Assembly (NCBI RefSeq): GCF_000264905.1 | Contig: NW_006763135.1 | Span: 2,021,428-2,085,427 of the forward strand | Origin: Stereum hirsutum FP-91666 SS1 | Taxonomy: Eukaryota > Basidiomycota > Agaricomycetes > Russulales > Stereaceae | Length of the DNA stretch: 64,000 bases | Direction of reading: 5' to 3' | Part shown: positions 44,610 to 57,349 of the stretch, one piece after another | How positions within the stretch are numbered: position 1 is the first letter of the stretch | Layout of the letters: each line of letters starts with the position of its first letter | Notes under the pieces: generated by a model | Databases searched by the model: none | Seen by the model: only the letters and a program-made list of their open reading frames with translations | Told to the model about the DNA's origin: nothing | Translations under genes and position numbers: made by a program

Positions 44610-47035
44610 CTAAACACCCAACCTGAGAAAAGCGAATATTCTCAATACATCGACACGACTGGAGATGGAAGGAAACACACCTCCTCTTGCTGTGCTCATA
44701 GACAAGATAGGAAATCGACACGGAAGGAATGACCTTATGGAGGGTATACGTGAGCAAATTAACTCCACCAGCGCTGATCCGGAGACTGACCTTGGCTAAT
44801 GTGGGCAGTAACCCGCGATAGAACCCACGCCAACCATCTCGCTCGTATGTTTTCAAAATCACATCCCTGATGCCAGTATATCTCTGAGGATGCCCAGGCG
44901 ACCCAGAGGCCTGCAATCGTGTGCGAACGAGGTTCATAGGATAGACGCTCGTGGCCCCAACGCTTCCGGAGACGCTGCCGAAAGCCAATAAGGCGAGAAC
45001 TCCCGGTTCCTCTTTGCCTGTAGATCGCAGGTAGGCCAATTTAAGCGCTTCGAAGGTGCTCATGTCGATGGCGGAATAGCTGGTGGATCGTGGGCATGAG
45101 TCGGCCGTATCAAATGTGTAAGAAAAGCACGAACGGAAATACACCAATCAAGCCGATCTGGGGGAAAAGGTGTACATCGTGAGATTCAAAAAGAGGTCAA
45201 TCCAGCTGGGAAATGTCGTACACCAAGTCCTCTGTAATAGGCCCGAAATCCACCAAGACCCCAGAGGCGTTTGGCAGCAGAAGCCAGAGTCCTGCGGGGC
45301 TCTCCGGTGCTACTCATCATCTGGGTCTGTTGCGAAAACAAATCAGTCCATATATAGCCGGAAGAACAGCTCGTGCGATGATATACCTTCAGTGTTTCGA
45401 TGGGATATATGCCTGCGTGTCAGGGAGGTAAGAGTGTGGCTTGAGGTATAAGCCCACTCAATCAGGGGCACGCACTGAGTTGACTAGCAATTCCACCCAT
45501 TCCACCACTAAGAAACCTTGATGTCCCACTTATGTCTCTAGGATCATCTACAAAGTCGACGTATCGTGCGAACATCCGTTTCTAGAGCAGAGCTTCAACG
45601 CGAGCAAGGAAGTTAACCTCAACGACAAGACGAACGGAGGTTTCATAGGTATAGAACTTGATGGCGGATTCGGGAAAGATCTTAGCGACCGATAATCCGT
45701 TTCCGACCCAGAAAGCCAGAACGCCCCCTTCAGCGTATATCCGTGCGATAGCATTTGCAATAGCCTTCGTTCCCTGTACTGGTGACGCGGAGGAAAGTGC
45801 AGTCCCTCCCAGATCTGGCGGTCGAGTGATAAGGAAAATCTTCAACCTGTCGAAGGGCGCAGTGCACGTTCGCGACACTGTCCCATTAGCGTGAATAAGG
45901 CGGCCATAACAGTAGAAAATATAATGCCCACCTGCGCCGGCGATTCCACCTGCCAGAAGGAACCTGAGCGCTGTGCTTTTCAGCCACGAATGATGGTCCT
46001 CCTCAGGCTCATCATCCACAAAGAGTTCGTCCTCCTCGTCGCCATCGAATCCTTCCTGGTCGTGGTCTATTGGCGTCGCCGCAGCGTCAACGAGAGGAGA
46101 GGACTGCGGTCTTGCATCTGGTGGTTTGTCCTCTGCGCTGAGGCTGACGTCCCCTGGAATTTTGGCGTATCAGCACGAGTGATGACAATAGAACGATTGT
46201 ACTCACCTTCCATGGTCACTCTGGCAGCCCCTCTGCCGTCATCTCCAAGGAACTTCTTAACTTCATAATACTGGTATATCTCTGCTGGCGATACCTTCCG
46301 CGGGAGGAGTAGCAAGAAGTCCCGAAACTCGCGAAAGCTGATGGAATGTGAATGTGGAGATGAAGTCAACGATGCCATGAAGTCGGATAATGTGGAGGGT
46401 TCTAAAGGAATTCCTGTAGCCATAATAAAGGCGATGTTCAATCACGATTTCCATGTCTATGTAGCGCACAGAGCACACCTGCTTTCTGGAGTGCGAGGCG
46501 TAGTTCCTCGGGGTCAAGGTGGCCATTACCGTCGAGATCGAGTTCATCGTGAAACACCCTCCAAAGCTCTATATAGCGTGAGATGCGTATTATCAGAGGA
46601 CAACGCTAAAGTAACGCACTCACCAACCTCCTTATCCTGAGCATAAGTCACGAACTGCTTCCACGGTATCCGCCCTGGCGTCTCGTTGCCGCAACTGCCT
46701 GCCAACTCCTGCTCATACATATTTCGTATCTTCTTCGCGCGCTCAGGCGTGAGCGACGCGTAGTCCTTGACTATCGACGAGCCGCTAGCATTTGGGTCTT
46801 CATGGTCTGGTGAGTGTGGTTCCAGGGGTGGTAGTCTCAGCCAAAGTTCGCGTAAGCGCGCTTTCCTATTGGCCCTGCCTTCCTGCTCGCGAAACTCAAC
46901 GAGACTGTGAGGAAGTGGATGGTATGGAGTAGAGTCCGATTTCAATCGAGGGACAAATGGTCGGTCTTGAGAGCCTGACAGAGTATCATCGTAGAGATTC
47001 CGGGAGGAAGGTCCCTTCTCAGAGGGATTGGACAT
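44610..47035 (-). CDS. SAL1: Ca2+-regulated mitochondrial carrier (ATP-Mg/Pi, SAL1/SCaMC type)
   Basis: An inner-membrane carrier with a calcium-binding N-terminal half, expected to exchange ATP-Mg for phosphate. It starts MSNPSEKGPSSRN; a canonical EF-hand loop DLDGNGHLDPEEL follows near residue 175, with further degenerate EF-hands (SISFREFRDFLLLLP). An acidic linker leads to three mitochondrial-carrier repeats: LRFLLAGGIAGA with VSRTCTAPFDRLKIF; FLSGGMGGIASQLS with IYPIETLKTQMMS; and LLAFGSVSGSVGATSVYPMN with LVRTRLQA. These carry the PxD/ExxK/R signatures (PFDRLK, PIETLK, PMNLVR). The C-terminus SISYLVYEHSKRR is completed by a tiny last exon LGV (intron donor GTGTGT, acceptor TTTCTCAG), giving the stop at 44610. 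About 600 residues, typical for the family. Confidence 0.92.
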
Positions 47036-47392
47036 GAGAAGACGGAGATCAAGTGCAGAACGAGCGACGCCGTGAGAGGGAGATTTGAGACAAAGTTTCT
47101 AATTGAATAAGTGCTTGTTTTCCGCGACGGAAGGCCGTCCTAGTGTTGCATCATGTAGATACAGGTTAGCGAGGATGAGGGGAGGTCGAGAGTGCGATGT
47201 TCTGCAGACGCACACAACAACTTCCGGTAATGACCATGACCAATTCGAGTAAGTATCGGTCACCGCTTGACGGACTAAAGACGCGTCAAGCACCATTAAT
47301 GAAGAGTAATATCCATGCAGTCTAAGGGTAGTATATTTAATTAAGCAGGAAACGTATGAACTGTGCTGTGTATCATCAACCCGACATGTATG
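47036..47392. other. Spacer: carrier promoter and 3' flank of next gene
   Basis: 357 bp between the start of the carrier and the stop of the next minus-strand gene. I see no exon. Confidence 0.5.
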
Positions 47393-48542
47393 TTACATCC
47401 CAGTGGTTTTATTCGTAGTGAAGCGCTTTCTGAAGACCAATGAGATCCATCGGCCAATCCCGACGATTGTATTCCGCACCATATTCCAGCAAGATCTCTC
47501 GGACGTACTGTCTTCACGACGCCTCAACCTGTTCAACGCGTCGCTCGACAGAGAGTGCATAGCGATGGGAGAAGGAAGAGAAGGTTCGGCCTTGTGTGGC
47601 TCCAAGTCTTCACTCGATTCGACAACCTTGAGGAAGCTTTTCCACCTCTTGTAAACGGGCAGAGTCCATGACGATTCCGTCCTCTCGTGAGCAAAAGATG
47701 ACTCTATTGAGGTAGCCGCCTCCGACGATGAGGCAAGGGAGTTCTTGTCCTTGAGGTCCGCGGTCACGATGGGGTGGCCCACCAAATGCTCGTGAGAACT
47801 TTGGATGCGCGGTAGTGGAGGGTCAGGATAGATCTATGAGTAGATGAGTCAATAAACAGCAAAATGAGAGTGGAATCCTGGCTAACCATACGGTATGGAC
47901 TATGCTCATTCAACCCGCCAGCGGAAGAAGGCATCCAAGACTTGGGACGATTGGATGGCAGTGGAGGTGTCGGTGGGTGGTACAGCTGGGGGAATCCCTA
48001 TAAGCACATGTCTATGCAGTTTAACCTGATCCACACACCTGAGGAAGCGAGGGCTTTCGCATCTTGTCGACAAAGGTCGAGTCGGTTGATGACGATGTGT
48101 ATATGGAAGACCACGCTGTTGAGCCAATGGTCTAATTCCGACCGATAATGGTCAGTCATGAACGTACACGATATCAGATCTTGAATTGCTCACCACTTTG
48201 AAGACTGGTTTGTTCTCCTCTGCCGCATTGGCGATTGAGCCTTTCCGTGACACAGACGGTGTCGGTTGGTTGAAAGCTTGATCGATGATATCCTTCCAAT
48301 TGTCGGGAAGCTGTCATGAGTGAAGGCGGGGTCCAGTTTAAGCATTCGTGAGCACAGAAAATCAGAAAATAACGTACCGGAGGCATACTGCTCTCCCCAC
48401 CAACTTCGATATTCCCACTCTCCACTCCATCCTGCGAAGCAAGACCTTGACGTGGTGATAGAGGAGGTGAAGGGATGTACTTCGGAACTGGCTTGCGCCA
48501 ACCCTTCACGACAGGGCTTTTGACACTTGCCGAGGAAAGCAT
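47393..48542 (-). CDS. Hypothetical Ser/Pro-rich protein
   Basis: Three or four exons. The first reads MLSSASVKSPVVKGWRKPVP then YIPSPPLSPRQGL; the second has LPDNWKDIIDQAFNQPTPSV and KGSIANAAEENKPVFKV. The last, from about 47785, reads HPIVTADLKDKNSLASSS and KRWKSFLKVVESSED, ending in a basic hydrophobic helix GIGRWISLVFRKRFTT. Many SP sites suggest phosphorylation, and the C-terminal amphipathic/basic helix might bind a membrane. I do not know the family. A longer internal exon may be missing from my join between 47870 and 48200. Confidence 0.52.
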
Positions 48543-49208
48543 CCGTCTAGGTCTCCAATTGAATAATAGAGATTGCAGGAGGTGAGGAGTTTAGGAATCA
48601 GGCAGGGAGGGACCGTAAGGTCACAATGCAAGGGATGCGGTCCTGAACCAGCTGGAGAGGAAGAAGGCGTGGGGTTTTATAGTATTGTGACCCATGTTGG
48701 CACCATGAGACCAATCGAACTGACACAAAGAACAAAGGCAAAAAGGGAAGTGAAAGGAGTCTGCGCCACAGTTGCGAACACGCTAGAGACAGGCGGCTCG
48801 GTGGCACTTTAGGTAACAAAGCACTGGAAAGCAATCGAGAATCTTGCGGGAGACAATTGCGTCCTGATAGTCAAGCACAGGAGAAAACAACGGCGGGCAA
48901 GATCATAGCATCGGACGCGAAAACCCAGGTGGTTCACACTCCCCGGTTGCGCGTATCGTGCGTTTCACAGAGCTAGAAAACCATCAAAGCAAGATTGCCA
49001 GCTACCGGAGACAGCGCTCCCCTGTTTGATTTTCTGTCCAGAGAACAAACAAGACTGTCTGTAGTAGCATGGGTGTGATAAAACGCGTTGTTGACTCGGC
49101 TGTGAGTGACGCACACAACAATCTGACCGCAACTTGCCGTACCAAACGGTGCCACAACGTCTGGCTGTGGCCATCATCATGATTCATCTCCTTTGAGGCG
49201 CTGCAGTC
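48543..49208. promoter_or_regulatory. Divergent promoter region, hypothetical / TMA17
   Basis: 666 bp between divergent start codons, with no exon recognised. Part from 48850 to 49000 is GC-richer, with CGGTTGCGCG; no strong known motif stands out. Confidence 0.4.
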
Positions 49209-49732
49209 ATGTTCAAGCCTCAGCATACCCATCCATTCACACTAGCGGAAGTCGTTCTTCTTGACCCATTCACCATCACAGAAGGTATCCTGTCTCTCCT
49301 CTTCCATGACCTAATCACGAACAAACTAAATGACACGACCCCTCAATCCTAGAGATTGCCCGCCTTCAGAACTCTCTCCAGCATCTTAGAGAAACTCAAG
49401 ATCAGCTTAGGGAGCACATACAGGGCTCATCCACACCTGATCCTGATTTTTTGCAGGCTATCGGGGAGAATGAAGTTGTCATGTACGTGGACGTTCGATT
49501 GTGGCCCACGAATATCACACTTAATAGCTATCGGTGTCACAGAGGAGCGCAAGAAGAACGTATCCTTATTCTGAGACGAGCTCTGGTACAAAAGGGCGTA
49601 ATATCCGAGTCTACGAGCCACTACGATGTACTGTCCCCACATCCACAGACACAGGCATCACCCCCTGCAGCTGCAAATCGGGATGCGCCACCCACACAAA
49701 CGGGAGAGGAAGAGGAAGGGATCATTCTGTAA
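49209..49732 (+). CDS. TMA17: TMA17-like proteasome-assembly/translation-associated protein
   Basis: A short coiled-coil protein of about 130 residues. The start MFKPQHTHPFTLAEVVLLDP leads, across a phase-1 intron, into EEIARLQNSLQHLRETQDQL. Then DPDFLQAIGENEVVIGAQEE, with a second intron inside VVI, and RILILRRALVQKG. The pattern EIARLxxSxxHLxxTQxxL plus ENExVIxxQEERI is that of fungal Tma17/Adc17, a stress-induced chaperone for the Rpt6-Rpt3 ATPase pair of the proteasome. The C-terminal Pro/Glu tail is lineage-specific. Recognition is by memory of the family pattern and could be tested easily. Other small coiled-coil proteins remain possible. Confidence 0.75.
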
Positions 49733-49956
49733 TTTCTCGGCCTCTTTGATGCCAAGTCTCTATTGCGATCACACGATAATGATCTTGTACACACACATGT
49801 ATTACAGCGCTTTCGAGGCAAGGTCCTCTTTCGACAACAGATAAAATACAGCTACAACACATTGAAGTCTTGGAGCGCAGGAGCACACGGAACAAGAAAT
49901 ACGAAAATTTATGCATAAGGGAGTACAAACATACGGTGGGTTATTGGTCTGCGGAA

Positions 49957-52900
49957 TCAGTGCCGTCTGCGAGCAGCCTTGGGTTTCGGTGTTTGGGCTT
50001 GAGCGGGTGCGGTGTCCTATGCAATGGCTAGCATCCGCGAACTCGAGTAAACCGATTCGTACAACTCACCTTCTTTCCTGCACCTCCGTTTTGACGAGTG
50101 TTCGGTTTCTGTAAAGATGTCAATGACCTGTACTTGCCCTGCCGTAGGCAGATATGGGGTTATGGGTCTACCTGGCGCCTGGTTGATCGCTCGCCGTCCT
50201 GCTCGCTCTCTTGTTTCTTCTGCGGTCGATCACGCTTTCCCAACGCGAAGGGCACATCATCATCATCCTCTGCATCAGATATTTCGTCGTCGTCTTCATC
50301 TTGGGCAGTTATCCTAGAGAAAACTGGACGAGCGGTGGGGCCAGCATTGACGGGGCGTGCTAGAGGAGCGTCACGCATCGGCGCAGGAGGCGGTCGAGCT
50401 TGGATGGGACGAGTTTGGGCCGGCGTCCTCACTGAAGGTTGGGCTTGGTACTGAATGCGAGACGGAACGAATGTAACAGGCTGGTCATTCTCGGCCTGTA
50501 TGAATGTCCAAATATGTTTTGAGTGAAAGCTCTGCAGAGCAGACCAAAGTCAGGCGCACCGGTCCGTCACTATCAGGGGCCTGAGATGCTGGAAGCTCTG
50601 GAGCAACGGAGCCTATATCTAGGACGGAAAGGTCGTGCTCTTCCGAGAGCTTGTTCTGGACCATGTTCTTCAGTATCCTGAGCACAACAAGGAAAGTGAA
50701 TAGCGAAAGATAGCCAAAAGACCAACCTCGTTCAAACGGCGAGCAAGACTCTTTTCCAAAAATGCAATCTTCGATTCCAGATCGGATATTTTGTTACCCA
50801 TCTGTGGACACGAAAAAAATCAGTAAAAGGCAGACTATGAGAAGATCACCAAGGTACTGTACCCGTTTCAACTCGTTCTGCTTCTCCAAAATCTTGTTTT
50901 TGTAGCATGTCTCCGTCACTTCTTCAATGATACGAGCAAACGACTTCTCGGTGTCGGTAAGATCACCACTGTGATATCTCTCGGACAAGGTTTGCGAACG
51001 AGCCTCCAGTTCGACTTTCGCTCGGGTAAGTGACTCTACTCGGGTCGACATACTCTCCATTTCGGCGTAACGAGTTGAAGCTGACTCCTCCGCGACCTCC
51101 TTCAGCCTCGTGACGTCGGCAAGCTGGATTTGCGCCGAAGAGAGCTGCTCCCGCAACTTAGTGGTTTCTACTGATGCTCTGATCACCTCCTGCTCTGCAT
51201 GTGTGGCCTGTGCGCGTGAATCGACCAATTGAGACTGATGTTTGTCGCGCTCTTTCTCCAAACGAGTCTCAAGATCCTCCTGCTGGCGCTTCAAAGAGTT
51301 CTGGGCCTCGTGAAGGCTGCGTTGCAGCGAAGCTACCTTGGACTCCAGATCGCTGTTGACGCGAATGAACCTTTCTTTCTCGCCTGCGAGTATAGACTGT
51401 ACAGCACTATCAATTAGGCACACTGTGAGTAGAGGAAACATAACATACTGCGTGCTGTTTCTCGGAGGTTGCCAAGCGCTCCTACGTCGAAGACAAGTCG
51501 TGAGCATTCTTGATAACAGAAAACGTCACGAAACCTACCTGCAAGTCTCCATTCGTCTCTTTGACAAGACGTAAAGTAGTTGACTGGTCCTCATAGCGCT
51601 CTTGCAGAACCTGCATGCGAACCTGAAGCTGTTGCATTCTAGATCCAGAAGAGAGTGAGCGACATCGCACAAGTATCATGTGTTGATATTTACTGTTCTC
51701 TACACGTGCCACCTTCTGCTCGAGCATCATCCAGTTGATGTTGAAGAGCCTTCAGATTCTCTTCTCGAGCCGCTAAATCGGCCGAAGCTTGCCCTTTCGC
51801 TGTGAGAGCAGCTTCGAGGCGAGTCTTCACGACGTCGAACTCGCCTCGGAGATCTACGATGGATTGGTTGCGTGCGGTGTTCTCTCCGTCCAGCTGAGTG
51901 CATCTAAACCGGAGAAGCTTGAGTAGAAGGCCCAACGACGAGGCATACATTGTTGGCGATGATTCACCTCGTTTTGAGTTGCTCGATAGTACCCGTCATC
52001 TGATCGATGGTCCTTCGGCAAACCTGCTCCTCAGCTTTCAAGTGATCAATCTCCGTCAAGCGTTCGTTAGAAATAGCCGCAACGGTCGCCCATCTAAATG
52101 CATAGTAAGCGGCAGTCTCGCATGAGATACAACCGCAAATACTTACTCGTCTTCGGCCTTCTTGAGAAGATGGAGTCGGTGGTCCTTGTCTTCAACGAGC
52201 GCCTGCAAGCTCGCGCACCTTGTGGATAACATATTAGAAGGATACGAGGTGGAAGGGATGCAATGCGTACTTATGTTGGAGTTTTTGAGTCTGGTCTGTC
52301 AGTTCCTCCCGCTGTCCTTCAAGTGTTCCCAGCTGTCCGAGCCTTGAAGGATGTATGAGGGCTATCTTTACGATGACAAGAGGACTGGTACGTACTTCTC
52401 TTCTTGCAGCTTACACTGTGTCTCCAGAGTAGCGCAAGTGTGCAAGGCGTCGGCTAACTCACTCTGCGAGTTCCTCAAGGACTCTGATTGTTTGTTGATG
52501 GTGTCTCCTACGGGAGAAGAACGTAAATAAATGTATATATTAAGTTTGAAAGATACGAGACCATACCAGCATGTAAAAGGTTGTCTGTGGAACGCTTGAG
52601 TAAGGCAGCGTCGGTGACGCGAATGCCCTCGAGTTCCCGTACACGGTCTCGCTCCTCGCAAAGTTGAGATGACATGTCGGTGAGCTGATCTCGGAGGAGA
52701 TCATTGGCCTGACGAGCTACATATATGTCCAATCTTGTTGGTATATGCGAGGAGAAAAGTGAAGAGCGACACGCATACATTGGGTATATTCCATTCGCAG
52801 ATCCGCAATTGGGGCCATTATCTCTTTGTGCAGGGCAAAATCCCCGTTTCCATCAAAAAGCGCTTCGAACTCTGAAATAATATGGGACATGAGACACGAG

Positions 52901-54107
52901 TGTACACTATCATCCACCAGACAAATGGACATACGAGTCATGCTTTCCTGGACGGTAGGGCGTAGTTCTTGCACGTCCAGAAGAGAAGACCGAGCTTGCT
53001 CTGCAAAAGCAAACGCTTTATCGTGATCGTGCTTCAAGGACTTGAGGGCGTCTCCCATTTCCTGTACACTGTAACGAAAATGAATATATGCACCACGAAG
53101 TGAAAGAAACCACGAACCTTTTGGAGCTGGCATCGAGAGTTGCTTTCGCTGTAGCTTTGATGCGCTCGATCGTCTCTCTTTTGTCGGAATGGGCGATGTC
53201 CAGTTCGTTCCGGAGGCGATCAGTTTCCTTACTCTGCAACTACCATGAGTGAAAGTAGACGTAGTAACCGAAGCAATGTACACATACCTTTTCTTCCATT
53301 TCGCGTTTGAGCTGCTTGAGTTCATCGAGTTTCCTGACGATATCATGCACCTCAGAATACGACTCAGTTCCAGAGACCTCCGCTGCGCTAGCTTGAGTCA
53401 AGCCAATACTAGAAGATCGAGCACGAGTGTCATCCCGAGAAATTCTTGCAGTCGAAGGTCTACCACGAGCAGGAGCGAAGACGAGTTGTTCTGAGGAGAT
53501 GCTGCCAGTGGTCGGACGGTTTTCTGCGAAAACATCCTTCAGTTCCAGATTCGTACTTGCCATAGAGCTGAGACGGACCAGCACCAGGAGCGTCTGTGTC
53601 ATTATCCATATATATGGGGTCCATCAATGATCCTGAGGATCTGCCTGACACGCCGTTACTGAGCGCGGGACTGAGCACAGAGGTTCGAGGTCTGATCGTA
53701 GGTGACTCCTTTCTCGAGAGGAAAGGAGCGCGCCCTTGGGTCTGGTGAGAGCGAGGATGAGCAAAAGGTCTCAAGGGAGCAAGATGAGCAGCTGGTTCCG
53801 GAGAATGGGGCAAGGATTCGTAGGCTATGTCGGGCACATGAGCTTGCGAAAGGAGGCGGTGTTGCGAGCTAATAGAGCGGGCCGAATTTGCTGAATTGGT
53901 CGTACGGCTGTTGGGGTTTCTCCCGAATATGAATCCTTCGTGGCTCTGAGCGAGTTCTGCATGAGTGTCGATATTGTCCTGTTCGACCTTGAAGCGAGTA
54001 CCAAAGAAAGCCCCTGAGGTCGCGTTCCTAGGCCGCTCGGAGCTGCCATCGCGAGGACGTCCAGATACAGAGCCAAGAAACGAGATATTTTGCGACTGGA
54101 GGTTCAT
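49957..54107 (-). CDS. Long coiled-coil protein, nuclear or cytoskeletal
   Basis: A gene with at least 15 short exons encoding roughly 1,100 residues. It starts MNLQSQNISFLGSVSGRPRD and has a Ser/Pro/Arg-rich N-terminal quarter (SRKESPTIRPRTS, SARSISSQHRLLS). From about 53380 down to 50700 nearly all sequence is coiled coil in heptad register: VHDIVRKLDELKQLKREMEE, LRNELDIAHSDKRETIERIK, DTINKQSESLRNSQSELADA, ASLQRSLHEAQNSLKRQQED, VTRLKEVAEESASTRYAEME and others. The C-terminal tail is Pro-rich, acidic (DEDDDEISDAEDDDD) and then basic (PKPKAARRRH). The layout resembles spindle-pole, synaptonemal or SMC-accessory coiled-coil proteins, but no specific family is evident. Head-to-head with TFG1; the shared promoter has MluI-box motifs, which would suit a cell-cycle role. 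Confidence 0.75.
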
Positions 54108-54351
54108 TCTGCTACCAAGAACAAGCTGTTTACGATGGAGTCGCCGACTGTCGCCCACAGCGACGATGAGGTAAGAGGACAGGAGAGGCGACGCGACGCG
54201 CGTCGAGTCACGCTGGCGAAGCATGATCCCACGTGCGCGACAGGCTGAGTCTGAAAGTCAGCCGGATATGGCAATTCGAGTGGTCCTTGAGAGTTGGCCG
54301 CCACACGCGTCTGCGAACAGCACTCCTTGTCATTGACAGTCATCTTCACCC
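54108..54351. promoter_or_regulatory. Bidirectional promoter with ACGCG motifs and an E-box
   Basis: 244 bp shared by the coiled-coil gene and TFG1. ACGCGT (complete MluI box) lies at 54305-54310, and ACGCGACGCGCG at 54191-54202 adds two overlapping ACGCG cores. CACGTG, the class B bHLH E-box, is at 54230-54235. The motifs are seen directly; factor binding is inference. Confidence 0.45.
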
Positions 54352-56589
54352 ATGGCGCCTGTTCCAGCTGGCGCAGCTCTGCTTTTCCATCCGAAAAAGA
54401 ACGCGAAAAGACCTATAGCGCCTCCCCGTTCCGTTTCTCCCAATAAGCCTGCGGCTCCTAAGCCCAAACCTGTCGCACCCGTCGTCGATGATGACGCCCC
54501 ACCGCCACTCCCAGACGGGCCATACACAGAGTTCAAGCTCGTTTCGTCCGCTCTCAATGGCTGGAAGTACGATGTCATGAAGTTCGACTCGCGAAAGCCG
54601 GTCGACGTCTTTACCTGGCAGGCCCCGGTCAAGCTTAATCGCAAAGACCTTCGCCGACAAAATCCTAACGCAGAACCTGACGAATCGGAGTCTCGAGCGG
54701 TAGGGCCAATGCTTGGCCCAGATGGGAAGGCGGTTATCGGCATGGATGGTCGGATGGTTATGGTAGATGCAGAGGGAAAGCCTATCCATCCTGGCCAGCC
54801 CTCGATGCCCGCCAAGGATAAGCCTAAGGACGGTGTCCAGAAGAGGAAGAAGCCTCCGAAGAAGACGAAGCAGGTATTCAAGATACCAGAAGCTACGAGG
54901 CAGTTGAGGAGAGAGGAGAGATATCCCTGGGTTATGGAGGATGGAATTGGTAGAGAGACGTGGGTGGGAAGCATGGAGGAGGCGAGCAAGTCTGAAACCC
55001 ACGCTTTCTTTATGCCTGCCCAGAACAATACGTTCAAGTTCGTCCCAGCGCACCGCTGGTATAAGTTCCAGAAAAAACCATCACACTACATCCCGACCTT
55101 AGAGGAGGCGGAGGCAGCGGTGAGCGTTCTTCTGATGTGTTCCAGCGCCAACGTTCTAAACTATGACTGCCGGTGAAGATGGCGGCCAGGAATAAGAACA
55201 AAGATCCCTCTCTCTGGTTGAAGCAGAAGCGTGGTGGTCAAGCCCCATCTGCCGCCACTGCCGCCATGTTCAAGGCCGAGAGCGATGGATCGAATGATCT
55301 CTCGCAAAACTTCGCTCCAAATGGCCGTCGGTTGCGGACAGTACGCAGGGAGGACGAATTATTCGGTGATGACGATGATGAGGGTGGAGCTCGTAGGAGG
55401 CGGGCAGACGGTGCAGATGCAGACTTCGAGGAGATTCCTTACCACGAGGAATTCGCGGACGATGAAGAAAAGATGGGCGTAGAGGAAGAGGAGGACGAGG
55501 TAGAGAAGGAGATGGAGGTAAATCGTCATCCGTCCCAACGTTATGACATAAAATCAATCTTACACCCTCTAGGAACGGCTTCAACGGGAATACATGAGCG
55601 CAAACAAACAACGTGACGGTCACGTCGATGAGGACGCCGACGACGAAGACGATGAGGAGACTAGCACGGCGAAGGCTATGCGTAAACTCCTGACCAAACG
55701 AGACAAGAACGCAGCATATGATTCTGACGAAGAGAAGAATCCATATGCTAGTTCCGTACGTTTATTTCCGGCCATTTATGATCATCGCTCAACCTGACAT
55801 TCTGCTGTCAAACAGGAGGAAGAGGAGGAGGATGAACAGGTCATTTCAAATGAGCCGGCCGTCCAGTCACACCTCACTACTAGACCATCTCGACCGCAGA
55901 CCCCCTCTCAGACGAAACCATCTCAGCCAGGTCTTCCCACTACCACCACATCCTCTTCAACTGATCCAAATGCTCGTGCCAAATCACCTACCGTCGGCTC
56001 TCCGGTGTCCGACCACGGCGGTCACTCGGTCGTCGCGAAACGCGCCACTAGCCCCAAGATGCCCAAACCAAAGTCCGTCAACGGGATCCCTCGGGCCACC
56101 AGCCCACTCGCGCAAGCCCGCCCACCAGTCGCCAATGGATCCTCGGCGAAGATGATCAAACCTGCATCGCCTTCATCTTCCAGTCCTGCCGCAAGTTCTC
56201 CAAAGGTGGGCAATAAGCGCAAGGCGACGGACGACACTGGCGATTCATCCGCACCTGTTCCGTCGACGTCGAACGAGGGTGGTCAACCAAAGCCTAAGAA
56301 GCGCAAGCCCGCCGGCCCAGCAATCGACGCCAACGGCAATCTAATCGAGCTCACCGACGAGATGGTTCTCGACTGGTTGAGGAAGACGCCTAATGTGAAG
56401 ACGAGGGACTGTATCGCGTACTTCACTCCGTATCTGCACAACGAGGAGCAGAAGCAGAATTTCACCGCGCTCATCAAGACCGTTGCCTCTTTGAAAAATG
56501 GTGTTTTGGTGTTGAAAAGCGTCTACAGGAACGGGGGAAGGCGGAGTAATGGATCGTCTCCTGCATCGACACCCATGGACCTTGCCTGA
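54352..56589 (+). CDS. TFG1: Transcription initiation factor IIF alpha subunit (RAP74/Tfg1)
   Basis: Large subunit of TFIIF, which stabilises RNA polymerase II in the pre-initiation complex. The start MAPVPAGAALLFHPKKNAKR precedes the triple-barrel dimerisation domain: PYTEFKLVSSALNGWKYDVM, PVDVFTWQAPVKLNRKDLRR, PWVMEDGIGRETWVGSMEEA, AFFMPAQNNTFKFVPAHRWY and YKFQKKPSHYIPTLEEAEAA, where the frame joins MAARNKNKDPSLWL across a short intron. Two long acidic segments and a Ser/Pro-rich linker follow. The C-terminal winged helix, known to bind Fcp1/RAP74-interacting proteins, is complete (LTDEMVLDWLRKTPNVKTRD, FTALIKTVASLKNGVLVLKS). About 660 residues with three or four short introns. Confidence 0.93.
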
Positions 56590-57349
56590 TCGCCCTATAT
56601 AATCGCTTTTGACATCGTTTGTTGTTCGTCTATGCATTCCATACTCTTCCTTTCCGCCTCGCTGAACGTTTTGTCGGTTGAGTGTACTGATATATATCCT
56701 GTGTTATCTATGGAAATGATTGATGTAGCCCAGATGGGCCATCCTGTTTTGTGTAATTGTGGCATGAACAATGTTGCACTGGTAGTTCGAGATCTTACCA
56801 TACTCTGCTACTTGCTTGAAAGAACTTTATAAGCGGGAGGTACCCATATGTTCGTAGACGGGCTGACTGACATATGCTCTCTCGTTCTCCCGACATTCGA
56901 GTCGATGCGTACTTACGAAGCTCACACCGACTTGAGCGGGACTGGAGCTGGTATCGATGTTTTGCGAAGAACAAGGCAGGTCTTGAAAACTATGCTAAAC
57001 TGCGACTTTCTATTCCTGAGGTCTGTTCTTTGTTCTTCCTCTTGACTATTGAGCGCCGCTGATCGTTCATATGTCGGTATTTAGACAGCCTGCAACATCT
57101 AACTGAGGTGCATAACATTCTTCAAAAGCTCTCAATGTCATCACGTTGTAAAACTCTCAGCTCTAACGCCTGCGACATCAAGTCTGCGATTCACTGAGAT
57201 ATAGAACACATTATGTTTCTGGTATATTTCATGGAGTTTCCGCCAAAACTTGGACCGCAACCGCGAATGTACACCAAACGATTCTGACGAAATAACAATG
57301 CGGCGACGAAGAAACTTAATCGAACTACTACTCGAACTCAAATCACTAC
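56590..57349. other. Convergent spacer TFG1 / BTB gene, with a possible small ORF
   Basis: Mostly 3'UTR-like. It contains the plus-strand candidate at 56874-57102 listed separately. The minus-strand side is AT-rich. Confidence 0.5.
56874..57102 (+). CDS. Possible two-exon small protein
   Basis: An ATG-initiated frame whose product contains LERDWSWYRCFAKNKAGLEN and YAKLRLSIPE, a composition that looks coded rather than random. A weak donor (GTCTGT) after IPE and an acceptor (GTATTTAG) near 57083 would join it to TACNI and a TAA, giving 54 residues. There is no recognised family. It could be a fragment of a lost gene or a chance ORF in the convergent 3'UTRs. Confidence 0.22.
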
